In this document: piece by piece, positions 21,023 to 31,318 of the stretch
How positions within the stretch are numbered: position 1 is the first letter of the stretch
Layout of the letters: each line of letters starts with the position of its first letter
Assembly (NCBI GenBank): GCA_026018925.1
Contig: JAKSZU010000004.1
Span: 40,691,233 to 40,755,232, forward strand
Direction: 5' to 3'
Source of the DNA: Tupaia tana
Taxonomy: Eukaryota > Chordata > Mammalia > Scandentia > Tupaiidae
DNA: 64,000 nucleotides
Position numbers and translations under genes: made by a program
Notes under the pieces: model-generated
What the model saw: the letters and a program-made list of their open reading frames with translations, nothing else
Databases searched by the model: none
Told to the model about the DNA's origin: nothing

Positions 21023-21219
21023 AGGTCTAGACTTCTTTAATAACAACTGAAGCCAAATAGTTTAATCAGAATATTTTTTGTTACTTATTTTTCTGTTATC
21101 AGTGTTTCTTGGTTCCTTGTTATCCCAGAGATTCAATTCTTCACCATAAAGACATTTCCATCTACTGTATTTTCAATATTATTTTGGTGACATTTAGGGG
21201 TGAATAAATGCTTTTTCCT

Positions 21220-21418
21220 GAAGGGTATTTATTTCTTCATAAAAGAGAGAGAGAGAGAGAGATGTACTCCCAACTGGCGTCTTCATGCCATGATCCATCC
21301 CCAGCGTCTGCTCTGCTAGCCAGGACCATAGGCACGCATGTGCCCAGCACAGAAAGAGAGGTAACCCTGGGATCTTCCCATGTGGGTCCACATGCATTAC
21401 TGCTACATTACCATCAAA
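21220..21418 (-). mobile_element. SINE 26, type F
   Basis: Minus: GGGAAGATCCCAGGGTTACC, GTCCTGGCTAGCAGAGC, then (TC)n and an AAGAAATAAATACCC end. Related to SINE 63. Confidence 0.55.
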
Positions 21419-22039
21419 CTCTTTTTATTCTAGAACATAGTATTTGACTTTTTGCATGTTCCCTTTAGTTTTCTTTTTCCCCAGAACTAACAGCTACAAC
21501 TGCCAAATTTTATAAATTCTAAAACATCCATTTTTATGCATAACATCTTTAAAATTGAGATTAACTCCTAAAATTGACTGCATCATAAAATGTTTCTTCT
21601 TTATTAGTAAGTGAAACATAATATTGGTGCAACTGAGTCAGCTGGGTCCTACATATGATGAATTATGGCAGATTTATATGTGTGGCCAAATTCATTCTCA
21701 CATTTTCTGAGACTTACCCCTGTGACCTATAGCTTGAGTGTATACAGAACATTCTATCTACTTTTCTAAAACTTAGATATGTGGCAAGGTCCACGTTATA
21801 TGTATGAACTTCATTAAAAGTATGGATCCTGCTCTCTTCTCTAAGAATTATTTTTTAATGTTATTAAGCTTCAATATTATGTTCTCATCTGTTTATTAAT
21901 GTGTTAGACCAGACTAGAAGGGGAAGGAACTAGGAAGAGAAACTAGCCTGGGTTTCAACTCAATTCTGTAATCTAATTTACTGAGAAGCCTAGGGCTACA
22001 ATTCTGTAAGAGTCAGTCCTAGCTACTCACCTCCAACTT

Positions 22040-22700
22040 CACCAATATCTCTAATTGGATTTTTTTAAAGGAATACCTGCTGAGTAAAGATTTGAAGGGA
22101 CATATTCAAGACATTCATTGTAATACTGTTCATAATGGTGACAAACTACAAATAATCAAAATGATTATCAGCAGGGAAATGACTAAAGTACATCAATACT
22201 GTGAAATACCAAGGAAGGGTCAGCTCCATGGTAAAGCAGTAATGGGCTCACTGCTTAAGAGGAGCTAGATCCTACATGGTGACTGCAGTTCAAGTTCCCA
22301 GCCTGGTTGGCCTGAGACATACCAGGCATGCATGCAAGTGCCCAGGATCTGATAGGCTGTAGGATTGTAGGAAGGTCACAACATGGCCAAGCCCTACAGA
22401 GGTTGCTGCCCCCAAGTTCTCTCTCACATGCACACACACATGCTCTATCAAAATTAAAGGGGGGAAAAGAAGATCAACAAAAATGTAATTTCTTTAAGAA
22501 CAAGATACATTCATATAAACTAGAACACAATATACCTATTCCTCTATTTTTACAAAAATGCAATATCAAAGGTAAGTCCACACAAAAATACACCAGTCAT
22601 TAACTATAATATGATAAATGAAAATGATCAGTTATTCTATAAACTTTCATACTTTCAGAACTTTTTACATGTATGTATTCATGTATTACTTTTATAATTT
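22040..22700 (+). mobile_element. L1-like 3' fragment split by SINE 27
   Basis: ATTCATTGTAATACTGTTC, ATAATGGTGACAAACTAC and GGGAAATGACTAAAGTAC match the order of L1 3' sequence; it seems to resume after SINE 27 (TATACCTATTCCTCTATTTT). Confidence 0.45.
22217..22458 (+). mobile_element. SINE 27, type A/F
   Basis: GGGTCAGCTCCATGGTAAAG head, GCAGTTCAAGTTCCC B-box area, GATAGGCTGTAGGATTG body, ending ATGCTCTATCAAAATTAAA. Confidence 0.6.
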
Positions 22701-22924
22701 TTTAAAACACTTATTCAAAAATGTATCTGGTAAAAATAATAAAAATATTAACTTTTGAGAACTAGAAAAATGCTCAAGAGAAAGGTACATACGCTGTCAA
22801 AAACCATTTGCTTTTGCATCTCAAATGCCTCAAATGTACCACGCTGATGCAAATATTACTGCAATACAGACTTTAGGGTTTAATACCTGCTTTCATAAAT
22901 GTGTATAGTTAGTAACAAACTTAC

Positions 22925-23023
22925 GACTCAATCCCTAAGGGAAACTCCTGGCTCATGGCTATCGTGGCTTTAAACGTTTTTTTACTCTCTTTGCATACCA
23001 GTTCTCTACCCAGATGAGGAGCT
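22925..23023 (-). CDS. ANKRD13C: ANKRD13C coding exon
   Basis: The acceptor GCATTTTAG/A and the donor GAGTC/GTAAGTTTG bound 99 bases. It reads APHLGRELVCKESKKTFKAT then IAMSQEFPLGIE with a split Ser at the end. It lies inside the GPCR-chaperone domain. Phase: first base closes a Lys codon, last two start Ser. Confidence 0.95.
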
Positions 23024-24631
23024 CTAAAATGCAAAAAGTAAAGAAGAAAATGTTAGGTAACTTTTTTTCCACAGTTTATCAGCTAAGAAAAATCTATCAT
23101 CATCCAGTGACATGCACTAAATATGTCAATTTTTCTTCCTCTGCCTATATAAATCAATTAAAATTATGCAAGGGGAAAATGATCTATTTAAGAAATGAGA
23201 TGATGGTAAGAAAAAGGAAAATAGAAAAAATTAAAAATTCAGAAAAAAAGTGATCAGACCTCAACTAATTTCATATTGAATCATTACTGTATTTAGGAAC
23301 AAAGAAAATCACTAGGGAAAAAACTTTAGAAGTATCATCATTTAATCTTTAAAATTACTAATTTAATCTCCTTTCCTACCTGTCTCAGCACTGATCAATA
23401 AGTATTATAAAAAGATAACAATTCTATATAACTATTATTGCCAAAAGATTAAAATATAATAAATGTAGTAAAAAGATCTAATTGGCTTTTAATTGTGACT
23501 CTAGGGTAAGGATCTGATGGGCTAGAGGATAAGGTAACAACATCACTGTCTAAAATGGAATGAGTGTGCCAATGAGATGAACAGCGCAAGTCAGCCTTAT
23601 AGACAGAAAAGAACTGAACAAAGAACAGGGACAAAAAGTAAGTGGACCGGTTGTTTAAAAACTGCTTTCCTTTCAAAATACAAGGGAACTTCCTTACTGT
23701 GCTGATGCAGGTTGATTAGAATTTCTTGTTTTTTGTTTTTGTTTTTGTTTTTTAAACTAGCCCATCTCAAAGTTCAGTCTGATTATGTAACACTTAGCAC
23801 ATTTGGTTTGGTTTGGTCTGGTCCAGAGGTGTCTAAGTCAGAAGGCTAGTCTAAAACAATAGCCTCCCATAAATTTGTTTAACATTACAAAATATTAAGA
23901 TGGAAACATTTGGGAGAAGTTAGAAATATAATAAACCTTTCAATATAAAACCAGTGGTAACAACTTCTTTCTAAGCATAGTATTTTCCTCTCAACCAAAA
24001 GGACATAGTAGCTGTCCAGAATAAATTTTTCATTTATTTATTCACTCAAAATACATCCTTTATTTATTCATCATTCTTTTAGTCAATGAATATGCAGTGA
24101 ACACCAGTATGTGCCAGGTACTACACTGAACGTTAGTAATGTAATTAGGCAGAGGTCCTATGGAAGGATGGTGGAAAGTAGTCCAGCATAAGCTGAAACA
24201 AAAGAAAAAATTAGAAGAGATCAGCTTGGAAAGGCAAACAAGGCAAGTAATGACTGGCCTTATGTACAGTACAAAAGAATCAGGATAAATACAAAAGTTC
24301 ATCATATGATGAATAATCTCAAATAAGCAACTGCATTATTTTTCTGCATTACATTTCCATGAAATAAATGCCCATAGCTTTTTTTGGAGTATGTCAATTG
24401 GCAGCAGAAAAGTAGAAAAAGGCTCTACAATCTTATTCAGAATGTATATAATTTGGAATACTTCTTTATCTTGCTTAATCCCTACTTTTAAAAGGTAAAA
24501 GAGCTGTTTCAGGTAAAAATAAAGTAAAAACTCTCTAAAATAATTATCACATCTAAAAATTCATATATTGTTTTTTTACAAATTATTCTTTCTAAAAACC
24601 AAAGAATACATAAACCAAAAATATCACCTAC
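23024..24631 (-). other. ANKRD13C: ANKRD13C intron, 1.6 kb, SINE-free
   Basis: No SINE of the main lineage is present. It holds an A-rich stretch near 23200 and AT-rich unique sequence. The 24010-24200 part (GTGCCAGGTACTACACTGAACG) looks like an ancient repeat that I cannot name. Confidence 0.6.
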
Positions 24632-24711
24632 TTTCCGTTTTCAGCAGATATATATTCTTCCCATGTAATAGTGTTCTGAGGAGGAGGGGTAAGAGACTGT
24701 CTTCGAACAGG
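24632..24711 (-). CDS. ANKRD13C: ANKRD13C coding exon
   Basis: The acceptor TTTTTGGCAG/CCT and the donor GGAAA/GTAGGTG bound 80 bases: 26 codons plus two bases of Lys. It reads PVRRQSLTPPPQNTITWEEY and ISAENG, a proline-rich linker with WEEY. The donor GTAGGT is slightly unusual but fits. Confidence 0.95.
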
Positions 24712-25024
24712 CTGCCAAAAAATAAAAAGGGGTGGGGAAAGATGGAGAAAAAAAGATTTAAAAAATATATATATAGACAGCAAACTATTTAAGCTGTCAA
24801 TACACTTATCTCTTTAATGTAATATTTGAAGAGGTTCCTTCTAAGATAGTTTTATGGTAACTTAAGCTCTACTAATATTTATTATCAATTTCTTCTAAAT
24901 CTCAATAAGAAGATAAAAATCAACATAGTATCTATTCATTCAATGTTTCAGTCATATAAAATGTTCCTGGCATTATGCTAGAGGAAGAACACTGGAGCTA
25001 CATAGAACTATAAGAAGTTACTCT

Positions 25025-25198
25025 GGGGGCTGGCAGGTGGTGTGGTGGTTAGGATGCTGGACTTCCACATGGCTGATCACAGTTCTGGTCCCAGACCTGG
25101 TGGCTTACTTCCTCACTTTTCCTCTCTCTCTCTCTGGTCAAATTTTAAACTAATAATAACAAATAAATTTAAATAAATAAATAACTTTTTTAAAAAAA
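25025..25198 (+). mobile_element. SINE 28, type S
   Basis: GGGGGCTGGCAGGTGGTGTGG head, short form with CTGGTCAAATTTTAAAC and an AAATAAATAAATAAC tail. AGAAGT repeats at both ends. Confidence 0.88.
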
Positions 25199-25338
25199 GA
25201 AGTCATTGTGACTTCAAGGCACTTACACGTCAGTTTGAAAGAAAAAAAAACATACAGACACGAAGAGTTGGTCAGAAATACAATATAGTACAAAAGTAAA
25301 GACCAAATGAGACTGCAGAAAACAGAGTAATATAGAAT

Positions 25339-25519
25339 ATGGTTCAAGTCCTGGACCCAGTGGCTTGAAAATAATACCAGGCATGTGTGTGTGTGCATGC
25401 CCAAAATCCCAGGAGGAGAAGGGATTGTGGCATGGCATCTCCAGCTGAGGGGTGATTTTTTCTCCAACAAGCACACCACATGCACCATAAGGCAAAAACC
25501 TCTTTAAAAAAAAAATTAA
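25339..25519 (+). mobile_element. SINE 29, type O, 5' truncated
   Basis: It starts at the B box (ATGGTTCAAGTCC), so the A box and the first 50 or so bases are missing, then runs to CACCATAAGGCAAAAACC and an A tail. Confidence 0.8.
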
Positions 25520-25694
25520 AAGAGATAACATGTAAAAGAGTTTAGTTCACCTGGCACAGAATAAAGAGTTCAGTAATTATCATATGTTGGTAATTTCCTA
25601 GAGGGCAATTACAGAAAGCAAAATAATCCTCTAACCAGATGAAACATGAGTAAAAAAAAAGAATGTGAATGAGTGAGTCTTAAAAACCAATTAG

Positions 25695-25957
25695 GGTGTC
25701 AACCTTGGTGTAGTGGTTAAGACACTAGACTTCCACATAGCCATCCACATTTCAAATCCTGAACCAGGTGGCTAGCAAATCACACCAGCACATGTGCATG
25801 AGTGACCAAAATCCCAGCAGGAGAACGAAGGAGAAGGGACTGCAGCGTGGCCAACTCCCCAGGGGGTGAATTTTCACTTTCCTTCTGTCTGTCTCTCTCT
25901 CTGGTGAGCACATGTGCACCATGGCAAAAAACCTTTAAAAAATTAAGTGAATAAAAT
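25695..25957 (+). mobile_element. SINE 30, type O
   Basis: GGTGTCAACCTTGGTGTAG head and full body, tail AGTGAATAAAAT. AAAAACCAATTAG / AAAAGCCAATTAG flank it. Confidence 0.88.
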
Positions 25958-26265
25958 AAAAGCCAATTAGAAAAAGAAGAAAAACAAAAAGAGCTAGATA
26001 AGGAAAAAATAAAAATGCCAACGTAGTGAAAGACACTAGAATATGTTACCCCAAAATGTTTCTCTTTTCCTTACTGTCACAGAATTCTTTGCATATAGTA
26101 TGCTTTCAATAAACATATCCTAAATAAAAAATTAAAGGGGATGTACAAGCTAAAGATGACTTCACAAAGTAGGTAGATCTTCAGCTGAGCCTTCAAAGCA
26201 GAGCAGACTTTACTTGATGAAGCAGAAAGAAAATATGCAGAGACATGGATTAAAAAACTAACAGT

Positions 26266-26546
26266 GGGGAACCAGCAGATGGCCTAATGGCTACATCACT
26301 GAACTCCCATGTAGTCGACCTCGGTTTGAGTCCTGGACCTGGTGGCTTAAATTCACGCCAGGAGCATGTGTGTGCGTGCCAAAGATCTTGAGAGAACAGA
26401 GGAGAAAGGATTGCAGCATGGCGATCCCCCCCGAGAGGAGTGATTTCTTGCTTTCTGTCTCTGTCTCTGTCTTTCTGGTGAGTGCACACATCCTATAGCA
26501 AAACCTCTTAAAAAATAAAAACAAAAATAAAAATAAAAATAAAAAT
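26266..26546 (+). mobile_element. SINE 31, type Y
   Basis: GGGAACCAGCAGATGGCCTAAT head, GGTTTGAGTCC B box and an AAAAATAAAAAT tail. TAACAGTGGG repeats at both ends; the right copy borders SINE 32. Confidence 0.9.
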
Positions 26547-26552
26547 AACAGT

Positions 26553-26800
26553 GGGGAGACCAGAAGATGGCATGGTGGTTAAGGCGCAAGACTCCCACAT
26601 GGACAATCACGGTTCAAGTACCAGGCCCAGCTGCTTGAAATTCACAGTGGGCACATGTGCATGCCTGCCCAAAATCCTGAGGAGACTGGAAAGAAGGAAA
26701 TGCAATGTGGCCATCCCTCCAGGGGGTGACTTCTTTCTTTCTCTCTGTCTCTCAAGCATGCACCTTCTAACAAAAAAATCTCTCTTAAAAAAAAAATAAA
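26553..26800 (+). mobile_element. SINE 32, type O
   Basis: GGGGAGACCAGAAGATGGCAT head, GGTTCAAGTACC B box, end GCATGCACCTTCTAAC and A tail. Adjacent to SINE 31, sharing its target. Confidence 0.87.
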
Positions 26801-27071
26801 ATAACCTAAGATGGGATTTGATGCATACGAAATGGTTTTAGTCTGTTTACTAATGAAGACTTGCAGATCAAGCACAGATACACAAAAAATGTCAAAGGAT
26901 CATTTTTCTTTTTCTTCATAATAATGACATACAGTAGAAGAAGAAACAGAGAAAAACAGAAGGTAAAACATAATAAACAAAACCTGTGAGTATATTTATG
27001 TAACCTTATTGAACACCAGGTATGAAGTCTATCTCCTTACTCCTTAGAAAAAGTAGAAGTAGAAATTATAC

Positions 27072-27233
27072 CTCAAAATTCTGTTCCATTATATTTCCTC
27101 CTTTACTCAAACTCTCCATGATGGCCTTATTTCGAAGAATATCCTCTTCACTAAGATGTTCTCTTCTTTTTCTTGATTCTAAAACAAGTCCATTCACCAG
27201 ATAAAAGTCTGCCAAAAAATTTCCTACTCTTTC
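27072..27233 (-). CDS. ANKRD13C: ANKRD13C coding exon, 54 codons
   Basis: The acceptor AGGAAAGTTTTAG-type CTAAAAC border and the donor GAG/GTATAA bound 162 bases, exactly 54 codons. It reads ERVGNFLADFYLVNGLVLES, RKRREHLSEEDILRNKAIME and SLSKGGNIMEQNFE. It is the longest internal exon here and lies in the GPCR-chaperone domain. Confidence 0.96.
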
Positions 27234-27589
27234 CTAAAACAAAACAGAATATTTCAAAATAATAGTACTTATGTTTGACTTAAAAATATAAGCATCAAAG
27301 TAGTATTTTTTTCTATAAACATGTAACATGTAGATAAACATAAACATTTCTTTAATACTTGAAATTATCAAATTATCTTATACATTCTATTATTATAAAA
27401 ATACAAAAAATTATTCATTTAAAATTTGTAAAAAAATTACGTATATTGAACAATTAATCTGCAAGTGAGTTAAATCTAAAGAAAAACAATACAAAATATT
27501 CCTTTAGAATCTATTTCTCAAGTGGCATAAAACTATCTGAAAACGTTATTAAGCTCACAGTCAAGTATCATGAGTAACAAGGAGGGGTC

Positions 27590-27710
27590 AGGGATAACAC
27601 TGTTCCCATTTTATAGATAGAAAAAAAGTGAAAAAAAACAAATAAAATGGTCAAGTCCCATAGGAATCTCTAGTACAACTAGAATCAATGACCTGTTCAA
27701 ATTCTCTCTT
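27590..27710 (-). repeat. MIR-like fragment
   Basis: GTTCCCATTTTATAGATAG and TGGTCAAGTCC...ACCTGTTCAAATTC follow the minus-strand order of a MIR (CCATTTTACAGATGAGG ... GTTCGAACCC) with strong decay. Confidence 0.35.
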
Positions 27711-28539
27711 CTCCAATCGGAACAAACTTGGTTTGCTGCTTTAGCAAGGAAGATGAAAACAACAGGGTAGCCTTGCTCATCAATACAATTAAGTGTCTAA
27801 ATTACAAATTAGGGATGGAAAAAGTCAAGTGATATAGAGGGCATCAACAAAGAGTTGCTGTTTTCTTTCACTGAAGTCTTCCCAATTCTTTGAAATACTT
27901 CAATAAAGGGGGAAAAAGATCATAACTTACTGAACACAGACTTCCCATTTCTACCTGCATGCAGATCATTTGGTCTCCACTTCCCTGCTATTTCCTGGCA
28001 TTCCAAAACTACTTGTTCATAGTTTATTGTTTGTAGGTCCACCTTACTTTGGGAGGCCCTCTTTCCAGTCACCAGAAAGCAAAGCATTCTGCACCCTGTT
28101 TCTACCTACAAAATGGGAACTATAAGCATTACTGACTCCCTCCTTACCTGTCAAAGATTTAAGAAGATCACCTAGATGCTGTTCATGAGCTTTGACCTGC
28201 TTAGCAGTAGCACTAGATGAATAGCAGTTTCAATTTTTATCTTCTCTTGAAGTGATCCATCTAATGCTGTCCAGAAGAACAGAGTACAAAATAAATAAGA
28301 CTTCAAAGCCAACAAATGGTTTGCAATGTAGGATCTCACAACTGGAAATCCTATAAAGCCATTTGTTGCATTAAATAGGCTTAAAGAAGAAAATCGGAGA
28401 GCCTAGAGCTCACATTCAGAATTTATTTGTGGCTGGGAAATATTCAAGGAGTAATTGTTGGTTTTTGAAATCTTAAAATGAAAAGTCATTAATGTAAACT
28501 ATCCTATCAATAAATACTTTAAGTGTATAATGTCCATAA

Positions 28540-28950
28540 TCCAGCCATTCAACTTCTTGCTATCAATAATAAACAATGCAAAGGCATGTAAAAAATGATA
28601 GACATGACATTATTTATTTTGGCAGAAAACTGGACATACGTATGTGTCTATTCATCTAAATTTCCAAAAATAAATCAGGTAAATAAGTTAAAGTATAGTC
28701 ATAGTATGAAATACTATGCAGTTGCTAAAAAAAATGAAGTATCACTGTATGTACTGATAAGAAAAGGTTTCTAAGACATACTAAAGAGTAAAAGAAGATG
28801 CAAAACAACAGATATAATATGACATGAAAACAATCAACAATAAAAGGCTATGGATATATATTTATTTACAGAAAGTATAAAAAAGGTCTAGAGAGTACAC
28901 AAAGAGATAGCCCTCTACAAGGATTTCTTGATTGTGAGTGGTGGTCAAAG
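28540..28950 (+). mobile_element. L1-like 3' fragment, sense to plus strand
   Basis: GAAATACTATGCAGTTGCT, AAAATGAAGTATCACTGT, ATGTACTGATAAG and TTGATTGTGAGTGGTGGTC correspond to an L1ME/L1MD-type 3' UTR in order. Confidence 0.55.
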
Positions 28951-28960
28951 TGGACTTCTT

Positions 28961-28998
28961 TTTTTTTTTTAAGAATTATTTTACTTAACTTTATTTGT

Positions 28999-29042
<44 letters not shown>

Positions 29043-29163
29043 ATCTTGACCAGAGAGAGAGAGAGATAAAGTAAGAAAGCAAGCTGCCAGGTCCGGGACT
29101 TGAACCATGGCTGGCCATGTGGGAGTCCAGCGCCCTCAATCACCATGCCACCTGCCAGCCCCA
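28961..29163 (-). mobile_element. SINE 33, type S, sense to ANKRD13C, perfect TSD
   Basis: Minus-strand short form with a (TTTA)n tail, GACTTGAACCATGG B-box complement and end CCACCTGCCAGCCCC. AAAGTGGACTTCTT flanks it exactly (28947 and 29164). Confidence 0.94.
28998..29043 (+). repeat. (TTTA)n microsatellite, tail of SINE 33
   Basis: About 11 uninterrupted ATTT units; on the minus strand this is (AAAT)n with repeated AATAAA. Confidence 0.92.
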
Positions 29164-29291
29164 AAAGTGGACTTCTTAAGTTTATATGCAAAGTTATGTA
29201 ATAGCTGATTTTATGTCAACTTGACTAGGCTATGGTGCCCAGGTATTTGGTCAAACACCAGTCTAGATACTGCTGAGAAGGCATTAGGAAC

Positions 29292-29369
29292 GGGGACCAG
29301 CAGGTGGAATGGTGGTTAAAGGCGCTGGATTCCCACATGGCCAACCGTAGTTTGAGTCCTGGACCTGGC

Positions 29370-29414
<45 letters not shown>

Positions 29415-29495
29415 CCCCTCTGGTCAAGTTAAAATAAACAAATGAATAAATAAGTAAATAAAGTTAAATAAAATAATTCTTTAAAAAAAAAAAAA
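29292..29495 (+). mobile_element. SINE 34, type S
   Basis: GGGGACCAGCAGGTGGAATGG head joined to a (CT)n run of 38 bases and CTCTGGTCAAGTTAAAATAAAC tail. It sits in the LTR-like repeat, next to SINE 35. Confidence 0.9.
29374..29411 (+). repeat. (CT)n microsatellite in SINE 34
   Basis: About 19 TC units, expanded from the SINE CT tract. Confidence 0.9.
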
Positions 29496-29508
29496 AAAGA
29501 TGTGATTA

Positions 29509-29771
29509 GGGCCAGACAATGGCACGGTAGTTAAGGAGGCTGGATCTCACATGGACAACCATGTGGCTCAAGCCCCTGACCCAACGGCTTAAGAAACAGA
29601 CTGGGCACATGTGGCAAGCATGCCCAAAAATCCCAAGAGGAGAATGGAGAAGAGATTGTGGGGTTTCCATATCTCCTGGGAAATTATTTCTCAGTTTCTC
29701 TCTCTCCCTGGTGAGCAAAGGCACCTTAAGCAAAAAATAAAAAATAAAAAAGCAGAAAACAAAACAACAAA
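29509..29771 (+). mobile_element. SINE 35, type A/O
   Basis: GGCCAGACAATGGCACGGTAG head, GTGGCTCAAGCCCC, and full body. AAAGATGTGATTA / AAAGATGTAATTA flank it (29496 and 29772). Confidence 0.88.
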
Positions 29772-29958
29772 AAAGATGTAATTAACAATCAGTAGACTTT
29801 CAGTAAAGCAGACTGGCGTACAAAATGTGGGTAGGTCTCATCCAATCAGTCGAAGGACTTAAGAGCAAAGACTGATGTTTCCAGAAGACAGAGAAAGCGA
29901 CTCTGTCTCAAAACTACAACACAAAAACCCTGCCTGAGTTTCCAGTCTGAAAATTTCT

Positions 29959-30208
29959 TTCTTTCTTTTTTTTAAATTGTCAGAGCGCTCGTGTACTCAC
30001 TACAGAGAGACAGACAGAGAAAAGGACGGAGAAAGCACCCCTCAAAAGACCACGGTCATGCTGGAATCCCTACTTCTCCCATCTACTAGGATTTGGGGCA
30101 TGCACATACATGTGCCTGGCATGCCTTTCAAGCTGCCGGGGCCGTGACTTAAACCACAGTCAGCCATATAAGACAACTCCCATTAGCCACTACGTGACAG
30201 GGCCAGCC
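29959..30208 (-). mobile_element. SINE 36, type A
   Basis: Minus copy ending GTGACAGGGCCAG. CCAGTCTGAAAATTTCT / CCAGCCTGCAAATTTCT flank it, a 17-bp TSD with two changes. Confidence 0.87.
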
Positions 30209-31186
30209 CCAGCCTGCAAATTTCTGGCTAAGACCACAACATTAACTCTTCCATGAATTTCAACCTGCTCCATTGAATTCAGACTCGTCAGCTCCTACAA
30301 TCACATAAGCCAATTCCTTAGAATAAATCAATTTCTCTTTCCCCCCTCTACCTCTTTCTCTCTTGCCTTCTCCTTCCTTCCTCCCCTTTCCTCTCTCTCC
30401 CTGTGACCCCAACTTTCTACAGCCTATTAGATTTGTTTCTCAGAGAATCCTAATTAATACAGGTTGTTTTGTTGTTGTTTCTGCAATAAGAATATATTCA
30501 TTTCTACTGTGCATAATGAAACATAAATATAATTTTTAAAAGCAATCCTGGCCCTTACCTGATATGGTTACTTATTCTTTAATTTAAAATTTTATAAAAA
30601 TGCTTCTTCATATGTATTATTCAAAATTTTTAAAATATATATAACCTCTTACTGGCAGATAAAATGAGAATTATGAGAAGAATTTGCAATTCACTAATAG
30701 GGAAACTTCCACTGACATGGATTTAATGACAGTGTTAGAGAAATGTAAGCTTATTTCATTTAGACATATATATAGACTACTGAGAAACAGATCCTGAATA
30801 AGTTAATGCTTCAGAAGTCTAAAAATTGGGAGAAAACAAGATCCAGGGAAATAAATTCAAGTGTACCCCTCATGTGCCCTTCTTATGGAATAAAGCATTA
30901 GAAATGTAACAAAAGCGTGTGAAAGCTCTATTCCTTGTATAAGAAGGCTGCTAACAAGAATCCTTCCCTACTTAGAATTCAAATGAGCCAACTTTATCTC
31001 CTAGCTTCTCCAGGGACACATCTCAACTCTCTAACCACTATGATTTCCTACTTACATTCAGAGAAAAGAAGTAAGCTACTTGAAGATAATTCAGTAGCCT
31101 ACATCCTCCTGCATTTCCATCACATTATTTTTATGATATTAAATACCAAACAATTTTAAAGTTTAAAAATCTGTATTTGCACATAC

Positions 31187-31318
31187 TGTTTTATCTTCCC
31201 GAAAAAGCCATCCTGTTTGGGCACGTGTGAAAGAAATTGATTTGGTAGATAGAGTTGCAGAGTAAATATCGCTGCTCATTAAAATGTCAACCTCTTCTTC
31301 TGTTTCCATCTCTGATTC
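31187..31318 (-). CDS. ANKRD13C: ANKRD13C coding exon, 44 codons
   Basis: The acceptor CTCTCCCAG/GAA and the donor AAAACA/GTATGTGC bound 132 bases, 44 codons in phase 0. It reads ESEMETEEEVDILMSSDIYS, ATLSTKSISFTRAQTGWLFR and EDKT: an acidic start, then a Ser/Thr-rich part. It precedes the FLADFYLVNG exon. Confidence 0.96.

Larger units (their letters stand above)
19052..22924 (-). other. ANKRD13C: ANKRD13C intron, 3.9 kb
   Basis: Contains SINEs 21-27 and an L1-like segment. The parts 20076-20397 and 21419-22040 have nothing recognisable. Confidence 0.8.
24712..27071 (-). other. ANKRD13C: ANKRD13C intron, 2.4 kb
   Basis: Five plus-strand SINEs (28-32) and no minus-strand copy. The gaps are AT-rich; 24930-25330 and 26130-26260 may be pieces of one ancient unnamed repeat family. 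Confidence 0.7.
29195..30467 (+). mobile_element. Old LTR-like repeat, broken by SINEs 34-36
   Basis: The parts GATTTTATGTCAACTTGAC, ATTTGGTCAAACACC, ATCAGTAGACTTTCAGTAAAG, GGTCTCATCCAATCAGT, AATCACATAAGCCAATTCC and AGAATCCTAATTAATACAG occur in the order of a widespread ancient mammalian repeat. I recall it as LTR-like but cannot name it. No coding sequence is present. Confidence 0.5.
27234..31186 (-). other. ANKRD13C: ANKRD13C intron, 4.0 kb
   Basis: 27234-28540 is mostly unique AT-rich DNA with a MIR-like piece. Then come an L1-like fragment, SINE 33 and an old LTR-like repeat broken by SINEs 34-36. 30470-31186 has no recognised repeat. Confidence 0.75.

Noticed and set aside
29195-30467. 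A retroviral provirus
   Set aside because: Only LTR-like non-coding sequence is seen; no gag, pol or env-like frame.
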